Assembly (NCBI RefSeq): GCF_017810075.1
Contig: NZ_JADNYK010000001.1
Coordinates: forward strand, 310,001-374,000
DNA length: 64,000 nucleotides
Reading direction: 5' to 3'
DNA from: Pseudozobellia sp. WGM2
GTDB taxonomy: Bacteria; Bacteroidota; Bacteroidia; Flavobacteriales; Flavobacteriaceae
Positions 37,859 to 46,380 of this stretch are shown one piece after another. A program made the position numbers and the translations under genes. The notes beneath the pieces were generated by a model. The model ran no database searches. It was given only the letters and a program-made list of their open reading frames with translations, and was not told the DNA's origin. Positions within the stretch are counted from its first letter, which is position 1. Every line of letters starts with the position of its first letter.

Positions 37859-38647
37859 ATGGGGCTTTCATTTTATAAATACCAAGGTACAGGAAACGAT
37901 TTTGTGATGATCGATAATCGATTATTACATTTTCCAAAAGAAGACGTCGGTTTAGTGGCTCGCCTGTGCGACCGTAAATTTGGTATAGGTGCAGACGGCT
38001 TAATTCTACTAGAAAACGACGAGTCTGTAGATTTTCGAATGGTGTATTATAATGCCGATGGTAACGAGGGCAGCCTCTGCGGTAATGGTGGTCGGTGTAC
38101 GGTGGCATTTGCCCAATATTTGGGCATTATTCAAAAAGATACCACTTTTAATGCCGTAGATGGTCTGCACAAGGCATCTATTAATGAAGATGTTGTTAGT
38201 CTTCAGATGCAGGATCTTACTGAGATAAAAGACAAACCGAATTACACATTTTTAGATACAGGGTCACCACATCACGTGCAAATGGTGAATAATATTAAGA
38301 ATTTCGATGTTTATAATGAAGGACGAAAAATGCGCTATGGGCTTTATGGGCAAAGGGGGAGCAACATCAATTTCGTTGAGACCATAGAAGATGATTATTT
38401 TGCGGTTAGAACCTATGAAAGAGGAGTTGAAAATGAAACTTTATCTTGTGGCACTGGTGTAACAGCGGTAGCTTTAGCCATGCACAATCAAGGAAGAACT
38501 AAATCTGAAATGGTTAAAATTAAAGTTCAAGGCGGAGAATTAGCAGTTCAGTTCGAGAAAAACAACGGAGTTTACCAGAACATTTATTTGATTGGGCCTG
38601 CAAAGCAGGTTTTCAAAGGAGAAATATATGCTGAGTTTGCAAGGTGA
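37859..38647 (+). CDS. dapF: Diaminopimelate epimerase
   Basis: 262 residues from ATG 37859; a TTG seven codons upstream lies within the promoter and is rejected. It converts LL- to meso-diaminopimelate for lysine and peptidoglycan. The two catalytic cysteines are present in EGSLCGNGGRC and LSCGTGVTA, with KYQGTGNDFVMIDN at the N-terminus. It starts a plus-strand group with a GNAT gene, mltG and a lysozyme-like gene; the GNAT gene overlaps it by 20 bases. Confidence 0.96.
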   Translation: MGLSFYKYQGTGNDFVMIDNRLLHFPKEDVGLVARLCDRKFGIGADGLILLENDESVDFRMVYYNADGNEGSLCGNGGRCTVAFAQYLGIIQKDTTFNAVDGLHKASINEDVVSLQMQDLTEIKDKPNYTFLDTGSPHHVQMVNNIKNFDVYNEGRKMRYGLYGQRGSNINFVETIEDDYFAVRTYERGVENETLSCGTGVTAVALAMHNQGRTKSEMVKIKVQGGELAVQFEKNNGVYQNIYLIGPAKQVFKGEIYAEFAR

Positions 38648-39152
38648 AAATATAAAGTTGAGAGCTTTGGAACCTGATGATCTCGAGTTTTTGTATAAAC
38701 TAGAGAACAATACTGAAATCTGGGAAATTAGTGGTACGACTGCTCCATATTCAAAACATGTTCTGAAGCAATATCTCGATAATGCCCACAGAGATATTTA
38801 TGAAGTGAAGCAATTAAGGTTGTGTATTTGCGATACGACGGATAAATGCCTTGGCCTAATCGATTTGTTCGATTTTGATCCTCAAAACCGTAGAGCGGGG
38901 GTGGGCATCATTGTATCAGATGAAGAGCAGCGAAACAAAGGGGTTGGGGCCGAGTCTATAAAATTGTTGCAAGACTATGTTTTTAAAATATTACAGCTAA
39001 GACAGCTTTATGCCAATGTATTGGAAGAAAACGCTAGAAGTATTCACCTGTTCAAAAAAATGGGTTTCATAGAAGCCGGCGTGAAGAAAGATTGGATACT
39101 ATCAGACAGAAAGTTTAAGAACGAAATTTTGTTTCAAAAGATTTATAAATAA
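38628..39152 (+). CDS. GNAT-family N-acetyltransferase (RimJ/RimL-like)
   Basis: 174 residues from ATG 38628, preceded by AAAGGAG at about 38616, one of the few clear ribosome binding sites in the window. The N-terminal NIKLRALEPDDLEFLYKLENN and the acetyl-CoA motif EEQRNKGVGAESIKLLQDYVF, then LEENARSIHLFKKMGF, match the RimJ/RimL type. It starts inside the 3' end of dapF and its TAA overlaps the ATG of mltG by one base, so the three genes are translationally linked. The substrate is unknown. Confidence 0.9.
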   Translation: MLSLQGENIKLRALEPDDLEFLYKLENNTEIWEISGTTAPYSKHVLKQYLDNAHRDIYEVKQLRLCICDTTDKCLGLIDLFDFDPQNRRAGVGIIVSDEEQRNKGVGAESIKLLQDYVFKILQLRQLYANVLEENARSIHLFKKMGFIEAGVKKDWILSDRKFKNEILFQKIYK

Positions 39153-40195
39153 TGTATATCAAACGTATTTTACTGTTTATCGTTTTGGCGGGTCTTGTCG
39201 TTGGCGGTATTTTTTCTTATATAGTTTACAACGCCGTATTGTCACCGAATACCTCCTTCAATAATGAAGAAGCATTTGTTTTTATTTCTTCGGATGCTGA
39301 TTTTGTCGAAGTCAAGAAACAGGTAGAACCTTTGCTTGAGAATGTTGAAACATTTGAACAAATCGCTAAGCGAAAAGGGTATGTAGCGAATGTAAAGGCC
39401 GGAAAATACGCGATTAAGAAAGGCATGAACAATAATGAAATTATTAATTCCCTTAGAGCTAATAATATTCCAGTAAACGTTTCCTTTAACAACCAAGAAA
39501 CTATTGCAGATTTAGCCGGAAGAATCGCCGCGCAAATTGAACCCGATAGTGCCACTTTATTAGCGGCATTTAATGATGGAAGTTTTATTAAGGATAAAGG
39601 TTTTACGGAAGAAACCAAGCTGGCGATGTATATTCCGAATAGCTACGAGTTCTTTTGGAATACCGATAGCGAAGAGTTTCGTGAGCGAATGGCCAAGGAG
39701 TATTCTCGTTTTTGGAACGATGAACGGCTGAAAAAAGCAGAGGCCCAAGGTTTAAATCCTGAAGAAGTCGTGACGCTTGCCTCATTAGTACATAAAGAAA
39801 CTGCCAAAGTCGATGAACGACCTAAGGTCGCAGGGCTGTATTTGAATAGATTGAAAAGAGGTATGCTCTTACAAGCAGATCCTACGGTTATTTACGCATT
39901 GAAGAAAAATTCAAACGATTTTAATTTGGTGATCAAAAGGGTGCTGTATAAAGATTTAGAACTTGATTCCCCTTACAATACCTATAAGTATGCGGGTTTG
40001 CCCCCAGGGCCGATAGCTATGCCCGATATATCGGCAATAGATGCGGTGCTCAACCCTGAAAAGCATGATTATCTTTATTTCGTAGCTAATGTCGAAAATT
40101 TTGGTTATCACAAATTTGCCAAGACGTTGGCGCAGCATAACAGAAATAAAGTACAGTACATCCAATGGATAAATGCCCAGAAAATTAACCGATAG
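39152..40195 (+). CDS. mltG: Endolytic murein transglycosylase MltG
   Basis: 347 residues. A single N-terminal transmembrane helix (about 5-27) anchors the periplasmic YceG-like domain. The catalytic Glu is at 216 in LASLVHKETAKVDERP; VAGLYLNRL and MLLQADPTVIYAL follow, all characteristic. MltG cuts nascent glycan strands and sets their length. Its ATG overlaps the upstream GNAT stop by one base. It is followed by a gene for a second possible glycan-cleaving enzyme. Confidence 0.94.
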   Translation: MYIKRILLFIVLAGLVVGGIFSYIVYNAVLSPNTSFNNEEAFVFISSDADFVEVKKQVEPLLENVETFEQIAKRKGYVANVKAGKYAIKKGMNNNEIINSLRANNIPVNVSFNNQETIADLAGRIAAQIEPDSATLLAAFNDGSFIKDKGFTEETKLAMYIPNSYEFFWNTDSEEFRERMAKEYSRFWNDERLKKAEAQGLNPEEVVTLASLVHKETAKVDERPKVAGLYLNRLKRGMLLQADPTVIYALKKNSNDFNLVIKRVLYKDLELDSPYNTYKYAGLPPGPIAMPDISAIDAVLNPEKHDYLYFVANVENFGYHKFAKTLAQHNRNKVQYIQWINAQKINR

Positions 40196-40278
40196 GTAGT
40201 TTATCCAAACTTTAAGACTTCTTAACTGAATCAGGGGCGTTTTAACAAATCTTTTTAAAAGTCACCTTAAAACGAACG

Positions 40279-40286
40279 TATCTTTG
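40279..40286 (+). promoter_or_regulatory. -7 promoter box for the lysozyme-like gene
   Basis: TATCTTTG matches TAnnTTTG, 55 bp before the ATG at 40342. It lies 83 bp past the mltG stop, so this gene may be transcribed on its own. Confidence 0.5.
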
Positions 40287-40341
40287 CCCCTTGTGAAATC
40301 TATGCAGGTGTTTTTTACGTAAGTCATAGGAAATACAAATT

Positions 40342-40986
40342 ATGAGAAAGTGGCTAATATGTTTGAGCCCCCTTATCATTACCGGCGTTTTATTGAGTTT
40401 TGCATTTAAGCCAATTGAGGTCAAAGTACCTAAAACTCTAAAAGTCGACAAACCTACTTTGGTTTTGTTTCCCAAAAACAAAACCGTTTCGAAAACAATT
40501 TTAATGGCTCCGCCTTTTTTAGGAAGCTCTTATATTGGTTTCAAAGAAGCCTTGGCATTCAAAGAGTCTCAGGGCAATTATTTTACCACAAATACCTTAG
40601 GGTATTTAGGTAAATATCAGTTCGGTATAGGCACTCTGCAATTGATGGGTGTATACAATGCTACCCGTTTTTTGAATGATCCCATTTTGCAAGAAAGGGT
40701 ATTTCATACCAATATTGCGCGCAACAAATGGATTCTTAGAAGAGACATTCCGCGTTTTGCAGGTAAGGAAATAAACGGTACCGTTATTACAGAATCGGGT
40801 ATTTTGGCTGCTGCGCATTTGGCCGGCGCCGGAAATGTTAAAAAATATTTGCGCTCATGGGGTGCAATCGATGTGGCTGATAGCTACGGTACCAGCATCG
40901 CTATTTACATGCATAAGTTTTCGGGCTACGATGTTTCGCATGTTTTGCCGAAGAGAAACCCCAAAATTAAAGCGATTTCAGGTTAA
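40342..40986 (+). CDS. Lysozyme-like (lytic transglycosylase-type) exported protein
   Basis: 214 residues. An N-terminal hydrophobic segment (about 5-22) could be a signal anchor. The segment FKEALAFKESQGNYFTTN followed by GYLGKYQFG (87-95) resembles the active site of lysozyme-superfamily transglycosylases, with Glu75 as the candidate catalytic acid. The later ESGILAAAHLAGAGNVKKYL is also typical. Close relatives are often labelled peptidoglycan-binding. The adjacency to mltG supports a cell-wall role. Confidence 0.78.
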   Translation: MRKWLICLSPLIITGVLLSFAFKPIEVKVPKTLKVDKPTLVLFPKNKTVSKTILMAPPFLGSSYIGFKEALAFKESQGNYFTTNTLGYLGKYQFGIGTLQLMGVYNATRFLNDPILQERVFHTNIARNKWILRRDIPRFAGKEINGTVITESGILAAAHLAGAGNVKKYLRSWGAIDVADSYGTSIAIYMHKFSGYDVSHVLPKRNPKIKAISG

Positions 40987-41011
40987 AATATTATGTACAT
41001 ATGAAAATGGA

Positions 41012-41043
41012 CAGGCCCTAGCAATATGCTGGGGCTTGTTTTT
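41012..41043. terminator. Terminator between the lysozyme-like and methylase genes
   Basis: AGGCCCTAGC, loop AATAT and GCTGGGGCTT form a stem with two wobble pairs, followed by TGTTTTTT on the plus strand. Confidence 0.7.
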
Positions 41044-41058
41044 TGGTAGTTTTGGCTG

Positions 41059-41784
41059 CTATGCCTGAAGTATAAAAATAGCAGGTCTTTTATGCAGTGA
41101 TTCCACTTTGGTGCGTTTCCAGTCCGCTATGGTTTTGGTGAGAATATATTCTGAGGGAAGGGTTATATCGCAAGCCACACAAAGTCGGGTAGTGGGGTTT
41201 AAGGTTTTAATGAGTTCTGTAAAGAGCTTATCGTTTCTATAAGGCGTTTCAATAAAGAGTTGAGATTGGTTTTGGTCGCGTGATGTCTTCTCTAATCTTT
41301 TGATAGCTCCTTTGCGTTCCGGGCCGTCAATTGGTAGGTATCCGTTAAAAGCAAAGCTCTGTCCGTTCATGCCACTGGCCATGAGTGCCAGCACTATAGA
41401 TGAAGGGCCTACAAGTGGTACGACTTGAATATTCTTATCATGCGCGATTCTCACAACATCTGCACCCGGGTCTGCAATACCGGGGCAACCCGCTTCCGAC
41501 AATACGGCTACGTTCTTACCTTGAATGCAAGGTTGTAGCATATCCGGAATTTCTTCTGCCTCTGTATATTTGTTCAATATAGAAATGTTAAGACTGGGCT
41601 GTGATTTTCTGGGGCTTATTTTTTTTATAAAATGGCGAGCAGATTTTTCATTCTCTACAATGTAATGATCTATTTGCTCTATGGCTTGTTTTATTGAAAT
41701 GGGCAGAACCTCTAGAGGTTCGTTATCACCCAGCGTTGTGGGTATCAGATATAACTTTCCGGTTTGGGTGTTGCTGTAATCCAT
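41059..41784 (-). CDS. Tetrapyrrole methylase-family SAM-dependent methyltransferase, RsmI-like
   Basis: 241 residues. It has the fold of RsmI, which 2'-O-methylates C1402 of 16S rRNA, with GKLYLIPTTLGDN at the N-terminus, LSEAGCPGIADPGA, VVPLVGPSSIVLALMASG and FIETPYRND. The N-terminal motif differs from canonical RsmI (usually GTLYVVATPIGN), so it may be the divergent paralogue common in Bacteroidetes, with an untested target. It is 20 bases downstream of the tyrosine phosphatase gene in the dnaA group. Confidence 0.85.
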   Translation of the reverse strand: MDYSNTQTGKLYLIPTTLGDNEPLEVLPISIKQAIEQIDHYIVENEKSARHFIKKISPRKSQPSLNISILNKYTEAEEIPDMLQPCIQGKNVAVLSEAGCPGIADPGADVVRIAHDKNIQVVPLVGPSSIVLALMASGMNGQSFAFNGYLPIDGPERKGAIKRLEKTSRDQNQSQLFIETPYRNDKLFTELIKTLNPTTRLCVACDITLPSEYILTKTIADWKRTKVESLHKRPAIFILQA

Positions 41785-41804
41785 ATTTTATGAGTAGTAG
41801 CTGT

Positions 41805-42251
41805 TTAAAGCTTTTTTGCAATGGCGTCGCAAGCCGTATCTATAAGCTGATATACTTTCTCAAAACCATCGTCATCCCAATAAGGGTCCGGAACTTCTTT
41901 GGTAGAAAGTTCTACCTCTTCGAGAAGTAGTTTTACCTTTTCCTTTTCAGTGGGTGAACTGGCTAAAGCTATAATATTGGCGTAGTTGCTACGGTCCATA
42001 GCATAAATTACATCGAAATTTTCAAAATCAGCGCTACTAAACTGCCTGCAACGTTGTTTTGCAATATCTAGCCCATGATTTCGTGCAATTGCAATAGACC
42101 TTGGGTCGGGCGGGTTTCCAATGTGGTATCCTCCAGTTCCTGCCGAATCTATGTATACAGTGTCAGGGTCTACTTTGCTTTTAAGAATACCTTCGGCTAA
42201 CGGTGACCTGCAAATATTACCAAGGCATACCATTAAAACGTTGGTCTTCAT
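41805..42251 (-). CDS. Low-molecular-weight protein tyrosine phosphatase
   Basis: 148 residues. The P-loop CLGNICRS (C-x5-R-S) near the N-terminus and the general-acid motif DPYWDDD near residue 120 are both intact. Such enzymes remove phosphate from protein tyrosines or arginines, often in exopolysaccharide control. The gene lies 6 bases downstream of dnaA, with no kinase nearby, so its position next to dnaA may be historical or co-expression only. Confidence 0.94.
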   Translation of the reverse strand: MKTNVLMVCLGNICRSPLAEGILKSKVDPDTVYIDSAGTGGYHIGNPPDPRSIAIARNHGLDIAKQRCRQFSSADFENFDVIYAMDRSNYANIIALASSPTEKEKVKLLLEEVELSTKEVPDPYWDDDGFEKVYQLIDTACDAIAKKL

Positions 42252-42257
42252 ATCAAA

Positions 42258-43682
42258 TCAAGTAAATTTTTTGGTAAGGTCTTCGATATACTTTCTGAAC
42301 TGCTTATCGGTTTCAGCGAGGTTGTCTACCGTTTTACAGGCATGCAATACCGTGGCATGATCTCTTTTGCCTATTTGTGAACCAATACTTGCCAATGAAG
42401 CTTTGGTGAATTTTTTAGCAAAAAACATGGCCAGTTGCCTTGCTTGTACAATGTGTCTTTTTCGGGTCTTCGATTGTAGCGTAGCGACATCCATTTCAAA
42501 ATAATCGGACACTACTTTTTGGATGTAATCGATTGAAACTTCGCGTTTAGTATTTTTTACGAACTTTTCCACGACCTGTTGGGCAAGCTCGATGGTAACC
42601 TCTTTTTTGTTAAAAGAAGACTGGGCGATCAACGAAATAATAGCGCCTTCTAATTCGCGTATATTCGTTTTAATATGCTTTGCCACATAATCGATAATAT
42701 CATCGGGCATCTCGACCCCATCGCGATATAATTTGTTTTTGACAATGGAAACGCGTGTTTCATAATCTGGACTTTGCAGCTCGGCAGAGAGTCCCCATTT
42801 GAACCTGGATAATAAACGTTGCTCAATGTCTTGCATGTCTACCGGAGCCTTGTCAGAGGTCAATATAACTTGTTTGCCATTCTGGTGCAAGTGGTTGAAA
42901 ATATGAAAGAAAACATCTTGCGTTCCTGACTTGCCCGATAAAAATTGAACGTCATCAATAATCAACACGTCTATCAATTGATAGAAATGAATAAAATCGT
43001 TTCTTGTATTCTTTTTAACGGATTCAATATACTGCTGGGTAAATTTTTCGGCAGAAATATAAAGCACCGTGCGTTCTGGGTATTTATCTTTGATTTCAAC
43101 ACCAATGGCATGGGCCAAATGTGTTTTGCCTAAACCAACGCCACCAAAAACCAACAGTGGGTTGAAAGAGGTGCCGCCAGGCTTATTGGCCACTGCCATG
43201 CCTGCAGAACGTGCCAATCGATTACTATCGCCTTCTAAAAAGTTGTCAAAATTGTAGTTCGGATTTAACTGAGATTCAATTTTGATATTTCTGATCCCAG
43301 GAATTACAAACGGATTCTTTAATTCAGGATTCTTTGATTTGATAGGCACATCCATTTCTTGAGGCCCCATATTGCCGCGATTAGAACTGGGTATTTTTTC
43401 AGTAAATGGTTCTTTGTTTCCGTAAGTGTTTTCCATACGGATAATGTAGACCAATTTTGCAGTTTCACCCAACTCTTTTGTGAGGGCGACCTTAAGCAAT
43501 TTGACATAGTGTTCTTCTAGCCACTCGTAAAAAAATTTGCTCGGTACTTGAATGCTAAGTGCATTCTCTGAAAGCTTAATTGGTTTTATGGGTTCAAACC
43601 AAGTCTTGAATGCCTGCGGTTGGATATTATCTTTTATAAAAGCCAGACAATTTTTCCATACGGAATTAGCAGTAACACCCAT
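42258..43682 (-). CDS. dnaA: Chromosomal replication initiator DnaA
   Basis: 474 residues with all four domains. Domain I is at 1-80 (WKNCLAFIKDNIQPQAFKTW), domain III has Walker A GGVGLGKTHLAHA and Walker B LIIDDVQFLSGK with the sensor region, and domain IV has the DnaA signature KTRKRHIVQARQLAMFFAKK and the DHATVLHA motif. No cluster of DnaA boxes was seen in the 200 bp upstream, so the origin is probably not directly at dnaA. Confidence 0.98.
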   Translation of the reverse strand: MGVTANSVWKNCLAFIKDNIQPQAFKTWFEPIKPIKLSENALSIQVPSKFFYEWLEEHYVKLLKVALTKELGETAKLVYIIRMENTYGNKEPFTEKIPSSNRGNMGPQEMDVPIKSKNPELKNPFVIPGIRNIKIESQLNPNYNFDNFLEGDSNRLARSAGMAVANKPGGTSFNPLLVFGGVGLGKTHLAHAIGVEIKDKYPERTVLYISAEKFTQQYIESVKKNTRNDFIHFYQLIDVLIIDDVQFLSGKSGTQDVFFHIFNHLHQNGKQVILTSDKAPVDMQDIEQRLLSRFKWGLSAELQSPDYETRVSIVKNKLYRDGVEMPDDIIDYVAKHIKTNIRELEGAIISLIAQSSFNKKEVTIELAQQVVEKFVKNTKREVSIDYIQKVVSDYFEMDVATLQSKTRKRHIVQARQLAMFFAKKFTKASLASIGSQIGKRDHATVLHACKTVDNLAETDKQFRKYIEDLTKKFT

Positions 43683-43886
43683 TTTAAAGTTTATCTTATT
43701 TTGTCGGTTAGTGATTTCGTAAGTTGGACGAAAGTATGAGGGAAAACGTACTTTCTTAGTGGGGCAAATATGTGAACAAAAAAGCTAAAAAAAAAATCAA
43801 AGGTCTATTGAATTTGCCCTTTTTTTTTCGCATGTTCATTGCCTAAATCGAAATCTTTTAAATATATAGTTTTTACCCGAAGATAT

Positions 43887-44285
43887 ATGAACTTTAACAA
43901 AATTTCTTTCCGAGTGAGATATGGTGAAACTGATCAAATGGGAGTGGTTTATCACGGCAATTATGCGCAATACCTAGAGATTGGAAGGGTAGAGTGGTTG
44001 AGGGAGATGGGTATTTCTTACAAAACTATGGAGAAAAACGGTATTATGTTACCAGTAATTTCTTTGTCTCTTCATTTTAAGAAATCTGCTGTTTACGATG
44101 ACCTAATTACGGTGGAAACCAGACTTGTGAGAACACCCTTGGTCAAAATCGAATTCGATTACAAAATCTATAATGAAAAAAAGGAAATTTTGGTAGAGGC
44201 CAACACGGTTTTAGCTTTTTTGGACACAACTACAAAGCGTCCTATAAAATGCCCTGATTACATTTTAGAGAAGTTATCGTACTGA
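43887..44285 (+). CDS. Acyl-CoA thioesterase, YbgC/FadM type
   Basis: 132 residues from ATG 43887; a TTG at 43839 would add 16 odd residues and is rejected. It is a hot-dog fold protein with the catalytic pattern YGETDQMGVVYHGNYAQYLEIGRVEWLRE, where the Asp after the Thr is the usual active-site residue. It should hydrolyse acyl-CoAs in the cytosol; the preferred chain is unknown. It is divergent from dnaA across a 204-bp region. Confidence 0.93.
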   Translation: MNFNKISFRVRYGETDQMGVVYHGNYAQYLEIGRVEWLREMGISYKTMEKNGIMLPVISLSLHFKKSAVYDDLITVETRLVRTPLVKIEFDYKIYNEKKEILVEANTVLAFLDTTTKRPIKCPDYILEKLSY

Positions 44286-44293
44286 AGATTTTT

Positions 44294-44911
44294 TTAGTCT
44301 TCTTTTCTTATTGCAACTCCCTGAATTGATTTGAAAGTTTTTTCCACTTCATGTGCATCTTTCTCCCTGACCAAAATAACGATTTCGCATTCCATCTCCA
44401 TTTTTTGAGAAACAATCTGCAACTCTTTTTGCTTTATGGTTCGCATCACGACATCTATTTGAGGATAAGTAAAATGCAAATGAAAAGATTGTTTGATGGT
44501 TCGGGTAACAATTTTAGAATTTTCCAATGCCAATTGAGCAGTTGAACGGTAAGCAGAAATCAAACCACCGACACCAAGTTTTGTGCCACCAAATATTCGT
44601 ACAACAGCAACTAGAGCATTAGTAACCTCGAAAGATTGCAATTGACCATAAATCGGCATTCCTGCTGAATTATTAGGTTCTCCATCATCGTTGGCACGAT
44701 ATAATACCGGTGATTTTACACCAATTTGCCAGGCGTAACATACGTGGTTTGCTGATGGATGCTTCTTTTTCAAGGTTTCGATAATTTCCTTGACTTCACC
44801 TTCTTTCACAATTGGGTAGGCGTACCCATAAAATTTGCTCTTTTTGTCTTTGTAAAGAACCTCTTCGGAAGCAGTGGCAATAGTTTTATATGTGTCGTTA
44901 ACTTCATCCAT
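44294..44911 (-). CDS. YigZ/IMPACT-family protein
   Basis: 205 residues from ATG 44911, whose A is the last base of the upstream TAA (overlap TAATG). The N-terminal UPF0029 domain has YKDKKSKFYGYAYPI, HPSANHVCYAWQIG and DDGEPNNSAGMPIYGQL; a small DUF1949-type domain ends the protein. The bacterial role is unclear; eukaryotic IMPACT regulates Gcn2. The gene is last in the ribD-HAD-EamA-YigZ operon. Confidence 0.93.
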   Translation of the reverse strand: MDEVNDTYKTIATASEEVLYKDKKSKFYGYAYPIVKEGEVKEIIETLKKKHPSANHVCYAWQIGVKSPVLYRANDDGEPNNSAGMPIYGQLQSFEVTNALVAVVRIFGGTKLGVGGLISAYRSTAQLALENSKIVTRTIKQSFHLHFTYPQIDVVMRTIKQKELQIVSQKMEMECEIVILVREKDAHEVEKTFKSIQGVAIRKED

Positions 44912-45774
44912 TAAAAGAAAGCAACTAATAAAATACTTATTACGGCCAAGGCTATACCCAGCCAATTTTTACCACTGATTTTTTCTTTAAAAAGTAAAAT
45001 TCCTAATAATGTGGTGAGCATAACGATAGCTACATTGTTTATGGTGAATACCGAAGCGCTATTGAGCGTGTCATTTTTCAACGCCTTTAATAAAAAGTAT
45101 ATCGAAAAATAGTTGGGCACCCCCAATGCGATACCACCTAATATGTTTTTCAAATTAAACCTCAATGGTTTTTTGTAGGCATTAATACTGATGAAAACTA
45201 TGCCGGTTACTGCCGCAATTGCAAAAACAGTTGCCGAAAAAATCGGATATTCATTTTCTTGAATATAAGTCTCTTGAATATATTTAATGCTGGTATCGAT
45301 TATACCTGAACCCAGAAATACTCCGAGAGGCAATAAAAACGTGGATTTCTTTATAACCAAAGAATCTCCCTTAATTGAAGCGAAATATACTGCGCCCAGT
45401 GCCAGTATTACACCAAAAATCTTTATTGGGCCAAGTATTTCATTATACATAATTACACCAAAGAGAACGGGTATGGCCAAAGACATTTTGGTGGCAACAG
45501 ATGCAACACTAACACCTACACGCTGGGCAGTAGCCGCCATTAAGTTGAATACCACAATGAAAAGAACCCCCAATAACAATGTGCCCAAAAACCAAGGTTC
45601 TCTAGGTATTTTGGTAAGGGCTATGTCTCCATTATAAAAAATTAGTCCAACGGAGCACGCTACAAAATAGTTGGCGATAATCGCATAAAACGTTTGAACT
45701 TTGAATCGATCAAACAATTTGAACACCACAAAGATTAGACTTGCAGCAAGTACACTCAGACAGAGATACACCAT
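44911..45774 (-). CDS. EamA/DMT-superfamily membrane transporter
   Basis: 287 residues with ten predicted transmembrane helices in two EamA repeats, for example around LGVILALGAVYFA and near the C-terminal LLGILLFKEKISGKNWLGIALAVISILL. Members export metabolites such as amino acids or sugars; the substrate is not readable. It starts next to the stop of the HAD gene and its TAA overlaps the YigZ start. Confidence 0.88.
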   Translation of the reverse strand: MVYLCLSVLAASLIFVVFKLFDRFKVQTFYAIIANYFVACSVGLIFYNGDIALTKIPREPWFLGTLLLGVLFIVVFNLMAATAQRVGVSVASVATKMSLAIPVLFGVIMYNEILGPIKIFGVILALGAVYFASIKGDSLVIKKSTFLLPLGVFLGSGIIDTSIKYIQETYIQENEYPIFSATVFAIAAVTGIVFISINAYKKPLRFNLKNILGGIALGVPNYFSIYFLLKALKNDTLNSASVFTINNVAIVMLTTLLGILLFKEKISGKNWLGIALAVISILLVAFF

Positions 45775-46380
45775 TTAAAATTTAGATTTTAATTGGGTGA
45801 TATCTTCTTTGCCCACTTGAAGATTCCAGCATTTGATGCCTAACTTCTTAGCTGCATCGGTATTTTCTTTAGTATCGTCAATGAAGAATGTTTCTTCAGC
45901 CGTTAAATTATTCTGATCTAGCACAAATTGATAAATTTCGATATTGGGTTTACGTAAATTTATTTCGTGAGAGAGGTAGAATTGTTCAAATGCATTTTTG
46001 AACCGCAGGTATTTATCGGTACCCAATTTATTTTCTACATGTTCGATATGCAAGGCATTGGTATTGCTCAAGAGAAACATGCGATATTTTTTGTCGCTTG
46101 CCAGTTCTTCGATAAAACGTAATCTAGTGTCGGGAAAGTCTAATAACATTCCATTCCAAACATCGGTGATTTCAGCAGAAGATGCTGCAGGGTAGACTAC
46201 CGATAGTCTTGAAATAAACTCTTCAGAAGAGATTTCGCCAACCTCATACTGGTTGTTCAGTTCAATCAATTCAGGTGTGAGATTTGGTGTTCCACCGAAC
46301 TTAAGCATTTCCCTAAAGACAATTTGCTTGTCTAGATTGATGAAAATGTCGCCAAAGTCGAAGATGATATTTTTAATCAT
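45775..46380 (-). CDS. HAD-family phosphatase, YihX-like
   Basis: 201 residues. Motif I reads FDFGDIFINLD: the nucleophile Asp is present but the residue two positions on is Gly, as in the YihX-type phosphatase subgroup. Motif II is FLLSNTNALH, and motif IV is FIDDTKENTDAA. It should dephosphorylate a small sugar phosphate or nucleotide. Its start overlaps the end of ribD by 8 bases, so it could supply the missing dephosphorylation step of riboflavin synthesis, which is an inference from position only. Confidence 0.88.
   Translation of the reverse strand: MIKNIIFDFGDIFINLDKQIVFREMLKFGGTPNLTPELIELNNQYEVGEISSEEFISRLSVVYPAASSAEITDVWNGMLLDFPDTRLRFIEELASDKKYRMFLLSNTNALHIEHVENKLGTDKYLRFKNAFEQFYLSHEINLRKPNIEIYQFVLDQNNLTAEETFFIDDTKENTDAAKKLGIKCWNLQVGKEDITQLKSKF

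Noticed and set aside
40736-40986. Gene fragments or pseudogenes in the window
   Set aside because: All core genes I examined have intact key residues and normal lengths; only the two genes cut by the window edges are partial.
43839-43886. TTG start for the thioesterase gene
   Set aside because: The extra 16 residues are not family-like; ATG 43887 gives the normal N-terminus.
43683-43886. Chromosomal origin beside dnaA
   Set aside because: No TTATnCACA boxes or repeat clusters were found in the interval.
45775-46380. Broken HAD phosphatase because the second motif I Asp is missing
   Set aside because: The Gly at that position is normal for the YihX-type subgroup, and the other motifs are intact.
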